NCBI RefSeq assembly: GCF_014334325.1
Contig: NZ_JACSET010000004.1
Span: forward strand, 1 to 64,000
Length of the DNA stretch: 64,000 nt
From: Treponema sp. Marseille-Q4130
Lineage (GTDB): Bacteria; Spirochaetota; Spirochaetia; Treponematales; Treponemataceae
Direction: 5' to 3'
Shown in pieces: positions 48,030 to 57,742 of the stretch. Position 1 is the stretch's first letter. Each line of letters opens with the position of its first letter. The notes beneath the pieces are model-generated. The model was not told the origin of the DNA. It did no database searches and saw only the letters and a list, made by a program, of their open reading frames with translations. The position numbers were made by a program, and so were the translations under genes.

Positions 48030-49136
48030 TCAAAAGTCGTTTGCAAGTTTCGCCGCCGCCCGTTTTTGCCAATAGCCGTCGGGAGACGAAGCGGCAAGTG
48101 CCGTATAGAGATCGAATGCAAAGCGTTCGTTTCCCGCTTTCCGCACGCAGTCGGCAAAATCAGAAAACCCTTTCCAAATCTGCCGTTCGGACGCCCAATC
48201 GACGATGTTGGGAAAACGCTTGATCTCCGTAAAAAGAAGGCTGAGGTTTCGATATTCGAATTCGGAATCCCGCGCTTTTACGGTATTGTGCATTTTCGTA
48301 AAAGCGGTAAGAGTTCCGAGCGCGAACGCTTTCAACGCTTTATCGGAAAAACCGCGCTCTTCGTAGTAGGGTGCAAGTTTAAAATACGCATCGAGGGCAG
48401 TATAATCTTCCGAGCGGAAAAGCGTAAAAAATTTTTCCATCGCGCCCGCTTCATTGTTTTGCACGATGAGCATAAATGCTCTTTCGAAGCTTTCATTTTT
48501 TAATAAACTGTCGCCGCTTACGATGAGAAGCAGATTTTTTTCATAGCTGTCAAAATCTTTTTCAATAAGCGCGATATCGGAAAGCTCGTATAAAATATCG
48601 TAGCGTTCGTCGGGAATATCGAGCAGCGCGGCATTCTGCCATGCGTTTAAAAGATATTGCTTTGCAAGGGAATACTCGCCTTCCAAAAAATAGATACGAC
48701 CGATAAGACGATCGGCTTCGGGAAAAGAAAAGCGCGTCGAAACGTAGGAGACGAGGGCATCAGCAGAATTATTAAAAAACGCCCTCGTTTTTTTTCCGAC
48801 ATAGCGCTCGACGATTTCGACGGCGTCGTAGTCTTCACGCTTTTTGAGAACTGCGAGCACGTCGGAAAGTACGCCGTTCGCCTTTTGCACTTCGCGCGGT
48901 TTCAAAGCATACGAAAGCGTATCGGCTTCCCATGCGACGATTTCGCGCCGTGCTGTTTTCGCTTCGTTTGCAAGACGAAGCGCTTCTCCGTAATTTCCGT
49001 CATCGAATTCAACGCGCGCAAAACGGAAGAGTTTTACATCGCCTGCGAGATCGCGCGGCTTTTTGGGACGCACTTGTGCGCCGAGTGTCGAATATACGAG
49101 CAACAATGCGGAAAAAACAATTACAATCTTTTTCAT
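48030..49136 (-). CDS. Exported TPR-like helical repeat protein
   Basis: 368 aa. Signal peptide (MKKIVIVFSALLLVYSTLGA). The mature part is almost wholly helical with TPR-like units: LFRFARVEFDDGNYGEALRLANEA, ADRLIGRIYFLEGEYSLAKQYLLNAW and LAPYYEERGFSDKALKAFALG. Probably periplasmic; function unknown. It lies after the ispG terminator and so has its own promoter, which I could not define. It converges on the chemoreceptor gene with a 22-nt gap. Confidence 0.75.
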   Translation of the reverse strand: MKKIVIVFSALLLVYSTLGAQVRPKKPRDLAGDVKLFRFARVEFDDGNYGEALRLANEAKTARREIVAWEADTLSYALKPREVQKANGVLSDVLAVLKKREDYDAVEIVERYVGKKTRAFFNNSADALVSYVSTRFSFPEADRLIGRIYFLEGEYSLAKQYLLNAWQNAALLDIPDERYDILYELSDIALIEKDFDSYEKNLLLIVSGDSLLKNESFERAFMLIVQNNEAGAMEKFFTLFRSEDYTALDAYFKLAPYYEERGFSDKALKAFALGTLTAFTKMHNTVKARDSEFEYRNLSLLFTEIKRFPNIVDWASERQIWKGFSDFADCVRKAGNERFAFDLYTALAASSPDGYWQKRAAAKLANDF

Positions 49137-49160
49137 AAGTCAACCGGTTCCGGAATTGAG

Positions 49161-49204
49161 AAAAACGGTTAAACGAAACACTGAAACAGCGTGTTTCATT
49201 TAAC
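49161..49204 (-). terminator. Rho-independent terminator of the V-ATPase/ispG operon
   Basis: Minus strand: a 14-bp stem with one mismatch (GTTAAATGAAACAC with GTGTTTCGTTTAAC), a 9-nt loop, then CCGTTTTT. It lies 30 nt after the ispG stop. Confidence 0.85.
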
Positions 49205-49233
49205 AACCGCTCAGTCGGTACAATCGATACGTT

Positions 49234-50319
49234 TTACAGCGTGTCCAATTCTTCTCTGAATACTTTATCGGCATCTTTTGCGTCGACGGTTCGCACTATT
49301 TTCCCTTTTTTAAATATGACGACTTTATTGCCGGAACCCGCTATCCCCAAGTCCGCGTGCTTTCCCTCTCCCGGTCCGTTTACGACGCATCCCATAACAG
49401 CGACGCTTATGTTTTTATCGATCGATAAAAGTTCTCTTTGCCATTTTTCGACAAAGGCGTGCACGTCGAATCCGATCCTGCCGCACCTCGGACACGAAAT
49501 GAGCTTTACGCCTCCCTCTCTTTTTCCGCATTCTACAAGTATTTCGCGGCCGGCTATCACTTCGTTTTCGGGGGATGAGGAAAGGCTTACGCGGATCGTA
49601 TCTCCTATGCCTTTTGAAAGCAGGGCACCGAAAGCGAGCGTGCTCTTTACGATGCCGGTGATGAGAGGACCTGCTTCCGTCACTCCGATGTGAAGGGGTA
49701 TATCGTATTTTTTTGCAAATACTTCGTTTGCTTCGATCGTTTCACTTACCGAAGACGCTTTCATGCTGACGACAAACTGCGTAAAACCGAGTTCGTCGAA
49801 TACGGCGGCTTCGCGCGATGCCGTTTCGGAAAGCGCTTCCGCCCTCGACATGGAAGCGGCCTCGACTTTCGCCGCAAGGTCTTTCGGAAAACTTCCCGTA
49901 TTGACGCCGATTCTGATCGCAGCGTTTTTTTCGCGGCACGAAGCGACGACCTTTTCGACGTTTTCACGGGAACCTATATTACCGGGGTTGATGCGGATCG
50001 CGGCGACGTTGCCGCGAAGACATTCGAGGGCGAGACGGTAGTCGAAGTGGATATCGGCGACGAGGGGTACCGTACATTCGGCGGCTATCGCACAGAGTGC
50101 GCGCGCGCTTTCCATATCGGGAACGGCAAAACGCACGATATCGCAGCCTATCCCTTTGAGTGCGTGTATTTCTTCTACGAGTAAAGTGCGCTTTTCGGAA
50201 TCGGCATCCAAACCGACGATGGATTTTTTCCACATCGTCTGTACCGAAACGGGAGCATCGCCTCCGACGGCAATGCGCTCCGTTTTACCGTTTCCGCCGA
50301 GATAGACTTTTTTCGTCAT
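49234..50319 (-). CDS. ispG: 4-hydroxy-3-methylbut-2-enyl diphosphate synthase
   Basis: 361-aa iron-sulfur enzyme of the MEP isoprenoid pathway. VSVQTMWKKSI, VADIHFDYRLALECLRGNVAAIRINPGNIG, GVNTGSFPKDLAAK, HIGVTEAGPL and NGPGEGKHADLGIAG are typical. The cluster ligands are in SCPRCGRIGFDV and in MGCVVNGPGEG. It is the last gene of the V-ATPase run, 21 nt after subunit K, and is followed by the strong terminator. It has a poor ribosome-binding site. Confidence 0.95.
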   Translation of the reverse strand: MTKKVYLGGNGKTERIAVGGDAPVSVQTMWKKSIVGLDADSEKRTLLVEEIHALKGIGCDIVRFAVPDMESARALCAIAAECTVPLVADIHFDYRLALECLRGNVAAIRINPGNIGSRENVEKVVASCREKNAAIRIGVNTGSFPKDLAAKVEAASMSRAEALSETASREAAVFDELGFTQFVVSMKASSVSETIEANEVFAKKYDIPLHIGVTEAGPLITGIVKSTLAFGALLSKGIGDTIRVSLSSSPENEVIAGREILVECGKREGGVKLISCPRCGRIGFDVHAFVEKWQRELLSIDKNISVAVMGCVVNGPGEGKHADLGIAGSGNKVVIFKKGKIVRTVDAKDADKVFREELDTL

Positions 50320-50340
50320 GCGCGCTTTTTGAAAGAACGC

Positions 50341-50766
50341 TTATCGGCAAAAACCGATGCCGAAGGCCATGACAAAGAGAGCGACCGTTTCGCAAAGACC
50401 GACGACCATGATATAGCTCGCAAAACCTTTGCCCGTCTCACCGAGGGCATCGGAACCCGCTGCCCCCGCCTGTCCCTGAGCGACGGCAGATGCGCCCATC
50501 GCGAGTCCTGCGGCAACGCCGAGCCCCAGCAAAAAGAGCGGATTTTGACTCGAATCGAGGATACTCCTCGTCAAAAGAAATCCGTAAATCGTCTGCGTCA
50601 GCGGCGCGCCAGCAAAGACGGTAAGGATAAAGGGCGCGGGTTTATTGTTTACGTAGCAGCGTTTCCATGCACCGATTGCGCCCTGACCGGCGATACCGAT
50701 TCCGAACGCGGAACCGATAGCGGCGAGCCCCATCACGACACCTGCACCAAGCATTCCCAAATTCAT
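50341..50766 (-). CDS. ntpK: V-type ATP synthase subunit K (rotor ring)
   Basis: 141-aa proteolipid with two helical hairpins (four membrane helices). The first hairpin has lost its acidic residue and instead carries LTQTIYGF (T57, Q58). The second keeps the ion-binding glutamate (GLCETVAL, E126) with AVAQGQ (Q97). This T/Q/Q/E set matches the Na+ site of Enterococcus hirae NtpK, with the same Q-to-E spacing of 29. AGGAG lies before the ATG. Na+ rather than H+ coupling is inferred. Confidence 0.93.
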   Translation of the reverse strand: MNLGMLGAGVVMGLAAIGSAFGIGIAGQGAIGAWKRCYVNNKPAPFILTVFAGAPLTQTIYGFLLTRSILDSSQNPLFLLGLGVAAGLAMGASAVAQGQAGAAGSDALGETGKGFASYIMVVGLCETVALFVMAFGIGFCR

Positions 50767-50784
50767 AACAACTCCTAATTATTG

Positions 50785-52677
50785 CTATAACGCCGCTTCT
50801 CTGAACGGCTCATATTTATATCCCGACCACGACATACCGAGGTGGCTCGAAAATTCAAGCGTATTCAAGCGCACGCCGTGAACGATAACCGAAAGCACGT
50901 TCAATGCGACGTTGAGCCCGTGTCCCGTTACGAGCAGGAGGAGCGCGACGATGAAAAAAATCGCGTGACCCAAAAGCGGGCCCGCCATCGTGTTGACCGT
51001 GCTCGAAATCGCGCTGCCGGCCAATGCGACCGCCCACAGACGGATATACGACACGATATCCGAAAACACGTTTACCACTCCGAGCACGACCGAAATGATG
51101 TTTTTGCAGCTTTCAAGCACCGATCGCCCGATACTTCCGTCGTAATTCGAAAATACGAAGCTCATCAAAAAGCCGCCTCCGACGAGGGCGAGCGAAACGC
51201 GACCGACGGGAATACCGTACACGACTTTATCGAGCGAAAAGATTTCACCGCTGATGACGAGCATGAGCACGATGTAAAACATACCCCACAGCATGAGCAT
51301 GGAACCCAAGTCGCCGATGCATTTCGGAGAGCGTATATCGTTTATAAAACACTTGATGTGAGCGACCGTGAGCTGCACGAGCGCAAGCGTAAAGCAAAAC
51401 ACCTGCAGATTTTGATCCGTCGTAAGGAGGCTTTGCACGCCGTCGTAACGATAAGCGTATGCCGAAGAAATCGGCGGAATCGAAAGAGAAGTGAGCCACG
51501 ACGGAAGCTTGTCGGCTGCAATGCCGAACCACGTACACGTGAGCGTTCCCCACACGACCGTCGAAAAAGAAAGGAGCGCAAGAAGACTCATCATCGGATT
51601 CGTTTTTTTGCCTGCAGCCTTCGATTTGACCGTTACGGCAAGCGCAAGAGCGAGCATAATGAGCCCGTAGCCCGCATCTCCGAAAATCATGCCGAAAAAG
51701 ATCGTAAAGAAAAACAAAAACCATCCGGAAATATCGAATTCGCGGTAACCCGGAACGGTGCCGAGAAAATCGGTGAGCGGATAGATGATGCTTACGAGCG
51801 GATTGTTTTTAAGCTTTGTCGGCGGATCGTCGGTCTCTTCGACTTCGCTCGAAGAAATCGCCCAGCCGTTTTGTTTTGCCGCCTCTTCCAAAGCGGAAAA
51901 GCCGTCGGACGGAACATAGCCTGAAAGCCATGCGAGATCGCTCTCTTTGCCTTCGTTTTCTTTTCCCATACCCGCATACACGTTTTCGAATTCGATTTCT
52001 TTTGCGAGCTTTTTCGCATACGAATCGATCTGTCGTCCATACACCGCCTGTGCCGAAAGTTCGGTTTCTATTTCACGGATGCGTTTTATATTGCCTTCGA
52101 TTTGCTCGGAAAGTTTTTCCGTAGCGATTCTCGGAAGCGGCACTTCAAAGGCTTCGGGCGGAAGATTTTCAGGCCGCTCTTTTCCGATAAGCAAAAATCG
52201 TACGTCGCGCTTTCCGGTATTGACGAGCACCGTATCAATGGAATCGTCCAAAGCAGTGTATAAATCGGCCGGCATTTCGTACATCGAAAGCGCTATGCCT
52301 TTTTCGGAAAGATACGCGAAATCGTCCGGATCGACGCTGCCCCACTTTGCAAAGCGTTCGAGTTCGACGGTGTCGGCGCCGAGCGCATCGATGAGCGATT
52401 TTTTTTCGTCGAAAAGAGATGTGACCGTTTTGCTTTTTTCGGCGATTCCGGTTTCATCGAGGTTTTCGGCGCGGGATGTTTTCGGCGCTTTTATCTCGGA
52501 AAGGATCGCGTATGCGTTTTGCGCGCATGAAAAACTTTCTTTCAAAGCGGAAAGCTTTTCGCTTTCGCCTTCAAGGCTTTCCAAGTGCATGACGCCGAGC
52601 TTACGCAATTTTTCGAGCGCGTCTTTTTTTTCTTTTTCGAGAATGACGACGGAAACTTTTTTCATCGCTACGATCAT
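50785..52677 (-). CDS. ntpI: V-type ATP synthase subunit I (stator a-like)
   Basis: 630 aa. The N-terminal cytoplasmic half (about 1-300) has coiled coils (EKEKKDALEKLRKLGVMHLE; IEGNIKRIREIETELSA) that bind the peripheral stalk. The C-terminal half has seven to eight membrane helices, beginning with SGWFLFFFTIFFGMIFGDAGYGLIML and including the ion-path helix WAVALAGSAISSTV. ATG 52677 overlaps the subunit D stop (ATGA) and has GGAGG 10 nt upstream; ATG 52665 is an alternative. Confidence 0.93.
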   Translation of the reverse strand: MIVAMKKVSVVILEKEKKDALEKLRKLGVMHLESLEGESEKLSALKESFSCAQNAYAILSEIKAPKTSRAENLDETGIAEKSKTVTSLFDEKKSLIDALGADTVELERFAKWGSVDPDDFAYLSEKGIALSMYEMPADLYTALDDSIDTVLVNTGKRDVRFLLIGKERPENLPPEAFEVPLPRIATEKLSEQIEGNIKRIREIETELSAQAVYGRQIDSYAKKLAKEIEFENVYAGMGKENEGKESDLAWLSGYVPSDGFSALEEAAKQNGWAISSSEVEETDDPPTKLKNNPLVSIIYPLTDFLGTVPGYREFDISGWFLFFFTIFFGMIFGDAGYGLIMLALALAVTVKSKAAGKKTNPMMSLLALLSFSTVVWGTLTCTWFGIAADKLPSWLTSLSIPPISSAYAYRYDGVQSLLTTDQNLQVFCFTLALVQLTVAHIKCFINDIRSPKCIGDLGSMLMLWGMFYIVLMLVISGEIFSLDKVVYGIPVGRVSLALVGGGFLMSFVFSNYDGSIGRSVLESCKNIISVVLGVVNVFSDIVSYIRLWAVALAGSAISSTVNTMAGPLLGHAIFFIVALLLLVTGHGLNVALNVLSVIVHGVRLNTLEFSSHLGMSWSGYKYEPFREAAL

Positions 52678-53276
52678 TTCGCTTCAGCCTCCAGTTTCCG
52701 CTTCGATATCTTACTGCGCACGACTGCGGCGACTCTTTCATCGCCGAGGAACACGGATATCTTTCTGATATTTTCTTTCGCTTCGGGAATCTTCACTTTT
52801 TCGAAAAGGTTGACGCGCTGCGTCGTCGTGCGAAGCTCTTTCGAAAGGAGACGCACCTGTTCGTCGAGCACTTCGGCTTCCAAATCGAGTTCGAGCGCTC
52901 TTTCCATACGATCGGCCGCCATATCGATCCACACGGGCGTTTCGTAGAGATCGTACTCGGCTCTCGTAAAATCGGCACCTTCGTAAATCGGAATCTTCAC
53001 GCCCGCGATATTGCCCGTGCCTTTTCGTATATTGCTTACGCGCACCGTATCGCGTCCGAAGGATTCGGCATCGGCGAACACGGCGATCCATTCGTCGAAT
53101 TCCTTTTCGAGCGCTTTACGCGCATCGCGCACTTCACGCGCTTTTGCATCGATGGCGCGGATTTCGGTTTGGAGCTGCTGCTTTTTGAGCGTAAGCGTCG
53201 GAAGATAGCGCTGATACATTTTCAGCGCATCTTTTTGAATCTTTTGCTCGTTTTTCGTCAGCTTAATCTTCGCCAT
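52674..53276 (-). CDS. ntpD: V-type ATP synthase subunit D (central stalk)
   Basis: 200 aa, two long antiparallel helices forming the rotor axle. The N-terminal KIKLTKNEQKIQKDALKMYQRYLPTLTLKKQQLQ and C-terminal RTTTQRVNLFEKVKIPEAKENI are characteristic (RVNALE-type motif). It lies between subunits B and I with 3-nt and overlapping junctions. No separate subunit F gene was seen. Confidence 0.92.
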   Translation of the reverse strand: MAKIKLTKNEQKIQKDALKMYQRYLPTLTLKKQQLQTEIRAIDAKAREVRDARKALEKEFDEWIAVFADAESFGRDTVRVSNIRKGTGNIAGVKIPIYEGADFTRAEYDLYETPVWIDMAADRMERALELDLEAEVLDEQVRLLSKELRTTTQRVNLFEKVKIPEAKENIRKISVFLGDERVAAVVRSKISKRKLEAEAK

Positions 53277-53279
53277 ACG

Positions 53280-54578
53280 TCAATCCCTTTTCGGCCAATA
53301 CTTATCGAGCAGTCCCGTTTTTATACCCGTTTCCTCTTTGTCGAAACAGTCGGCGAGAATCTTCCAGCCCGAATCGAGGGCGTCTTCGAGCGATATGTTT
53401 TTCGACAGATCCATCATTTCGTCTTCGAATTCTTTGCCGTATTTGATAAGCTTGTTGTCCCATGCGCTCATCATAAAGCCCATCGATTTTTTTTCAAGCG
53501 TATCTTTATACGAGGAATACAGGCGTATCATGCCGTCCATGAGAGCGCGATGATCGTCCCTGGTCTTTCCGTTGACGTTTTGCTTTAAGCGCGAAAGACT
53601 TCCGAACGGTTCGATGCGGCCGCCTTTGAGATAATACTGCCCTTCGGTGATATAGCCCGTATTGTCGGGCACGGGATGCGTTACGTCGTCTCCGGGCATC
53701 GTCGTCACGGCGAGGACGGTTACCGACCCCGCGCCTTCGAAGTCGACGGCTTTTTCGTAACGGGAAGCGAGCTGACTGTACAAGTCGCCGGGATAACCGC
53801 GGTTCGACGGAACCTGTTCCTGCGTGATAGCGATCTCTTTCATCGCGTCGGCGAAGTTCGTCATATCGGTCAAAAGGACGAGCACGTCTTTGCCCTGCAG
53901 CGCAAACTGTTCGGCGACGGCAAGGCTCAAATCGGGCACTTTCATGCATTCGACCGTCGGGTCGGCGGCCGTGTGGATAAACATGACGGTGCGGCTCATC
54001 GCTCCGCCGTTTTCGAGCGTGTTTTTAAAGTACAGGTAATCGTCGTACTTTAAGCCCATACCGCCGAGCACGATGACGTCGACTTCCGCCTGCATCGCAA
54101 TGCGCGCGAGCAGCTGGTTGTACGGTTCTCCCGAAATGCTGAATATCGGCAGCTTTTGCGAAACGACGAGCGTATTGAACATGTCAATCATCGGGATACC
54201 CGTGCGGATCATGCGGTTTGCCATAATGCGCTTGGAAGGATTGACCGAAGGCCCGCCTATCGTTACGAGGTTGTCCGCAAGAGAAGGTCCCGAGTCGCGG
54301 GGAAATGCGGAGCCGTTGAAAATACGGCCGAGCAGATTTTCGCTGAAACTCACTTCCATCCGGTGACCGAGAAATTTAACGTGATCGCCCGTAGAAATGC
54401 CGCGGCCGCCGGCGAAAACCTGCAGCGACACGACTTCTCCGTCGATTTTATTGACTTCCGCAAGCGATTTTCCGAATCTCGTTTCGATTTCCGCGAGTTC
54501 TCCGTAGCGGACGTTGTCGGCTTTTACCGTGATGACGTTGCCGGTGATCGATTCGATTCGCGAATATATTTTATTCAT
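53280..54578 (-). CDS. ntpB: V-type ATP synthase subunit B
   Basis: 432-aa non-catalytic nucleotide-binding subunit. [20 protein letters not shown] starts the barrel domain. The later [40 protein letters not shown] and [28 protein letters not shown] are diagnostic. The canonical P-loop is replaced ([16 protein letters not shown]), as expected. I chose ATG 54578; the upstream frame to 54749 is antisense overlap with subunit A. The start is 2 nt from the subunit A stop. Confidence 0.95.
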   Translation of the reverse strand: MNKIYSRIESITGNVITVKADNVRYGELAEIETRFGKSLAEVNKIDGEVVSLQVFAGGRGISTGDHVKFLGHRMEVSFSENLLGRIFNGSAFPRDSGPSLADNLVTIGGPSVNPSKRIMANRMIRTGIPMIDMFNTLVVSQKLPIFSISGEPYNQLLARIAMQAEVDVIVLGGMGLKYDDYLYFKNTLENGGAMSRTVMFIHTAADPTVECMKVPDLSLAVAEQFALQGKDVLVLLTDMTNFADAMKEIAITQEQVPSNRGYPGDLYSQLASRYEKAVDFEGAGSVTVLAVTTMPGDDVTHPVPDNTGYITEGQYYLKGGRIEPFGSLSRLKQNVNGKTRDDHRALMDGMIRLYSSYKDTLEKKSMGFMMSAWDNKLIKYGKEFEDEMMDLSKNISLEDALDSGWKILADCFDKEETGIKTGLLDKYWPKRD

Positions 54579-54579
54579 A

Positions 54580-56349
54580 TCATTCACCGTCCTTGAGCAG
54601 CGCCGCCGCTTCTTTTTGCAGTTTGCCGTTTTTTTGCGCGTAGAGTTCGTCGATCTTTTTTTCGATATCGGTAAACGAGTCGTCCTTCCACGTCGAATAG
54701 TTCCAGTCGATAAAGAGCTGACGCAGAGAATTGAAATACGAGCGCGCATCGTCTTTCGAATTCAAATCGAAATCGGATCCGAGTATGCGAAGCACTTTTT
54801 CGAGCGTATAGGTTTGACGTTCGACGCTGACCGAATTGTCGACTTCGTCGAACGAGTTTTGCTGAAAATACACCGAATCGAGAAAATCGCTTTTCAGATA
54901 TTCGATATAATCTTCGGTCGTCGTTCCCTCTTCGCCGACGACTTTCATCATCTGATTGACTTCCTGTCCGCTTCTGAAGAGAGAGCGTGCGAAATCGACC
55001 CGGTCTTCGCGGATAACGCTTTTGTATTTCGACCACGAATTGAGCGGGTCGATCGCGGGGTATTTTCGGGCGTCGCTCCGCTCACGCGCGAGTCCGTGAA
55101 AAGCGCCGACGACTTTGAGAGTCGCCTGCGTAACCGGTTCGTCGAAGTTGCCGCCGGCGGGAGAAACCGTACCGCCGATCGTAACCGAACCCGTTTTGCC
55201 GTCGCGCAGGCGCACGATGCCCGCGCGTTCGTAAAAGGCTGCAATATAGGATTCGAGATAGGCGGGAAACGCTTCTTCACCCGGGATCTCTTCGAGGCGG
55301 CCGCTCATTTCGCGCAGAGCCTGCGCCCAACGCGAAGTGGAATCGGCAAGCAAAAGCACGTTGAGTCCCATCTGGCGATAGTATTCGGCAAGCGTAACGC
55401 TCGTATAGACGGACGCTTCGCGAGAGGCGACGGGCATGGACGACGTATTGCAGATGATGATCGTCCGCTTCATGAGCGATTCTCCGGTACGCGGATCGAT
55501 GAGCTTCGGAAAATCTTTTATCGTTTCGACGACTTCGCCTGCACGCTCGCCGCAGGCTGCGATGATGACGATATCGACTTCGGCGTTGCGGCTCGTCGTA
55601 TGCTGGATAACCGTTTTACCCGCGCCGAAGGGGCCGGGTATGCAATAGGTTCCGCCGAGCGCAACGGGAAAAAACGTATCGATGAGACGTATCTTCGTAA
55701 CCATCGCGTCAGACGGAGCGAGGCGTTCGGCATAGCAGTCGACGGCGCGTTTTACCGGCCACTTGAACGTCATCGTAATCGTATGTGATTCGCCCTTTTC
55801 GTCTTCGAGGACTGCGATTTCATCTTGAATCGTGTACGATCCCGCAGGTGCGATTTTCTTTACGGTATAGGAGCCGTACATATCGAAGGGTACGAGAATC
55901 TTATGCGTAAAGGGGCCTTCGGGAACCGAGCCGACGGCATCTCCGCGGTATACGGCGTCTCCGACTTTTGCCGACGGCGTAAAATCCCACTTCGTCGCTT
56001 TGGAAAGAGGATCGACGTAGACGCCACGCTCGAGGAAAAATCCCGCCTGTTCCGCGACGAGCGGCAGCGGATTTTGCAAACCGTCGTACACTTGACCGAG
56101 CAAACCGGGACCGAGTTCGGCGCACAAAAGGTCGCCGTCGAATTCGACGGTATCGCCCGAACGTATGCCGTTCGTCATTTCGTAAATCTGCATTTGAGCG
56201 CCGTCGCCGCGAACACGGATGACTTCGCCTTTGAGCCGTTTGCCTTCGACGTTTACGTAGCCGACTTCGTTCATCGAAACGTTGCCGTCAAAGGCTATCG
56301 AAACCATATTGCCGTTGACGCCGACTACTTTCGCTTTAGTACCCGTCAT
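54580..56349 (-). CDS. ntpA: V-type ATP synthase catalytic subunit A
   Basis: 589 aa. Catalytic P-loop [12 protein letters not shown] near 239-250, the bulge (non-homologous) region near 115-190, and the downstream [11 protein letters not shown] and [32 protein letters not shown] motifs. The full catalytic subunit set suggests function as an ion-driven synthase or an ATP-driven pump. It overlaps the DUF2764 gene by 4 nt. Confidence 0.96.
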   Translation of the reverse strand: MTGTKAKVVGVNGNMVSIAFDGNVSMNEVGYVNVEGKRLKGEVIRVRGDGAQMQIYEMTNGIRSGDTVEFDGDLLCAELGPGLLGQVYDGLQNPLPLVAEQAGFFLERGVYVDPLSKATKWDFTPSAKVGDAVYRGDAVGSVPEGPFTHKILVPFDMYGSYTVKKIAPAGSYTIQDEIAVLEDEKGESHTITMTFKWPVKRAVDCYAERLAPSDAMVTKIRLIDTFFPVALGGTYCIPGPFGAGKTVIQHTTSRNAEVDIVIIAACGERAGEVVETIKDFPKLIDPRTGESLMKRTIIICNTSSMPVASREASVYTSVTLAEYYRQMGLNVLLLADSTSRWAQALREMSGRLEEIPGEEAFPAYLESYIAAFYERAGIVRLRDGKTGSVTIGGTVSPAGGNFDEPVTQATLKVVGAFHGLARERSDARKYPAIDPLNSWSKYKSVIREDRVDFARSLFRSGQEVNQMMKVVGEEGTTTEDYIEYLKSDFLDSVYFQQNSFDEVDNSVSVERQTYTLEKVLRILGSDFDLNSKDDARSYFNSLRQLFIDWNYSTWKDDSFTDIEKKIDELYAQKNGKLQKEAAALLKDGE

Positions 56350-56882
56350 ATTGTTTCTCCCAGTATAGAATCGTACATAGTGCGGTATGCCAGAGTACCC
56401 GCTTCTTTATTGAATTTTTTGATGCGCGCAGTGAGCAAAAGCCGTATGCCGTACTCGTAGACGGCATCGACGGAAAAGATATCCAAAGGGCGAAGATTGT
56501 CGAGCACTCCGGTGCGGTATTCGTATAAAAATTTTTCCGCGGAAAGAGGGCTGTCCATACCGACTGCGGTGCGGGCTGCCTGCATAATGTCGGCCGTACA
56601 CGAAGGGGGCACTTGCGGCGCATCGCGCTTCATCTTTTGCGCGCGGACTTGCGCGAGCGCAAAGCGGAGGCTCCGCTCCTTCTCGTACCACGCATCGAGA
56701 AATTTCGAACCGGTCGGAAAAGGCTCTTTCGGCGGAACGAGCGACAGTCCGTTTAAAACTTCGGTTTCCGCTTTCGACAGGAAGCGCGAACAGAGATCTC
56801 GGTAATAGCTTTCCGTTATCGCAAGCGATCGCTCGGCATTTGAAATGTCGGGCAGCTGCGAAACGAGGTAATATTGCTTCAC
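56346..56882 (-). CDS. DUF2764 family V-ATPase-associated protein
   Basis: 178 aa, mostly helical (YYLVSQLPDISNAERS at the start; PLDIFSVDAVYEYGIRLLLTARIKKFNKEAG near the end). Such proteins occur between subunits E and A in V-ATPase operons of spirochaetes and chlamydiae, where no recognisable subunit C gene is present. A subunit C-like connector role is a reasonable guess. It overlaps both neighbours by 4 nt, so stoichiometric expression is likely. Confidence 0.85.
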   Translation of the reverse strand: MKQYYLVSQLPDISNAERSLAITESYYRDLCSRFLSKAETEVLNGLSLVPPKEPFPTGSKFLDAWYEKERSLRFALAQVRAQKMKRDAPQVPPSCTADIMQAARTAVGMDSPLSAEKFLYEYRTGVLDNLRPLDIFSVDAVYEYGIRLLLTARIKKFNKEAGTLAYRTMYDSILGETI

Positions 56883-57502
56883 GCGTTTGTTCCTTGAACG
56901 GCGCCTTTTAAGATGGCTGCAGTGCGCGGATTGACGTAGGCTGCAAACAATTCGGCAAGGGAATCCGAAGAATAATCGTAAAATGCCCTGCCCTCTTTAA
57001 CTCCGATCCTGAAACCGCCCGCGAGCGTTTTATCGCTTTTGAGCACGAGCCCCTTTGCGATTTCGTCTTTGAGCGCGGAGGTGAGAGCCGATTCGAGTTC
57101 TTTCAAATCCTTTTCGGAAAGCAAAACGGAAAGCTCTTCCGCGTCGGCGTGCTTTGTCCACGCTTTTACCGTTTCGGGAATAAGATTTGCGAGCAGCTCT
57201 TTCGAATACGCTTTCGCAGTTTCCGTCTTAATAATCCTGTCGAGCTCGGCCGTGAGGGAATCGCGGAACGATAAAATCATATTGCGTCCCGCCTGCGCTA
57301 TCGCGTCTTCGCTCGCTTTTTCCATGCGCTCGGTTTCGGCTTTCGCATTTTTGATGATGCCGTCGGCTTTTTGCTCCGCATCGGAAACGACGGCTCTCGC
57401 TTTTTTTTCAGCGTCGGCGAGTATCTGCTGGGCAGCCGCTTCCGCGCTTGCCACTCCGTCTTTTTTTATTTTGTCGATCAATTCCTGCAACTGGACATCC
57501 AT
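56879..57502 (-). CDS. ntpE: V-type ATP synthase subunit E (peripheral stalk)
   Basis: 207 aa. A long N-terminal alanine/lysine/glutamate coiled coil (about 10-75: ASAEAAAQQILADAEKKARAV) precedes a globular C-terminal domain ending near YVNPRTAAILKG. It forms the stalk with subunit G elsewhere; no G gene was recognised here. First gene of the operon, with GAGGG before the ATG and a promoter at 57541-57569. Confidence 0.9.
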   Translation of the reverse strand: MDVQLQELIDKIKKDGVASAEAAAQQILADAEKKARAVVSDAEQKADGIIKNAKAETERMEKASEDAIAQAGRNMILSFRDSLTAELDRIIKTETAKAYSKELLANLIPETVKAWTKHADAEELSVLLSEKDLKELESALTSALKDEIAKGLVLKSDKTLAGGFRIGVKEGRAFYDYSSDSLAELFAAYVNPRTAAILKGAVQGTNA

Positions 57503-57540
57503 ATAACCCTCGCTGTCTCGGTAAAATAAACGATACGCTT

Positions 57541-57569
57541 ATCATACATCCAAATGCAATTTAATACAA
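57541..57569 (-). promoter_or_regulatory. Promoter of the V-ATPase operon
   Basis: Minus strand: TTGTAT (57564-57569), 17-nt spacer, TATGAT (57541-57546). The predicted leader is about 32 nt. Confidence 0.65.
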
Positions 57570-57673
57570 TGCCCCGTCAATGACGAGAAAGCGCTGCCGA
57601 CGGGGCGTTGCGGGGTGTCCCCGCTGGAAGGGGCAGCGCGCAACGAAGTGCGCGCGAGGGGAATGCTTTCCCC
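57568..57673. other. Orphan multi-hairpin element between divergent promoters
   Basis: Four consecutive perfect or near-perfect stems: CAATGCCCCGTC with GACGGGGCGTTG (57568-57578 with 57599-57609); GCGGGG-TGT-CCCCGC (57610-57624); GCGCGCA-ACGAAG-TGCGCGC (57636-57655); GGGGAA-TGCT-TTCCCC (57658-57673). An alternative pairing GCGCTGCC (57591-57598) with GGCAGCGC (57632-57639) would exclude stems 1 and 3. It is GC-rich and lies outside both predicted flanking transcripts. Confidence 0.7.
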
Positions 57674-57707
57674 CTTATTAAATTTCGGCGCGTATTCGGA
57701 ATCGTAA

Positions 57708-57736
57708 TTGCCCGGAAAACGCTTATCGTTTATACT
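57708..57736 (+). promoter_or_regulatory. Promoter of the SDR gene, predicting a leaderless mRNA
   Basis: TTGCCC (57708-57713), 17-nt spacer, TATACT (57731-57736). The ATG begins 6 nt after the -10 box, where +1 is expected. There is no Shine-Dalgarno. Confidence 0.65.
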
Positions 57737-57742
57737 GAACGC

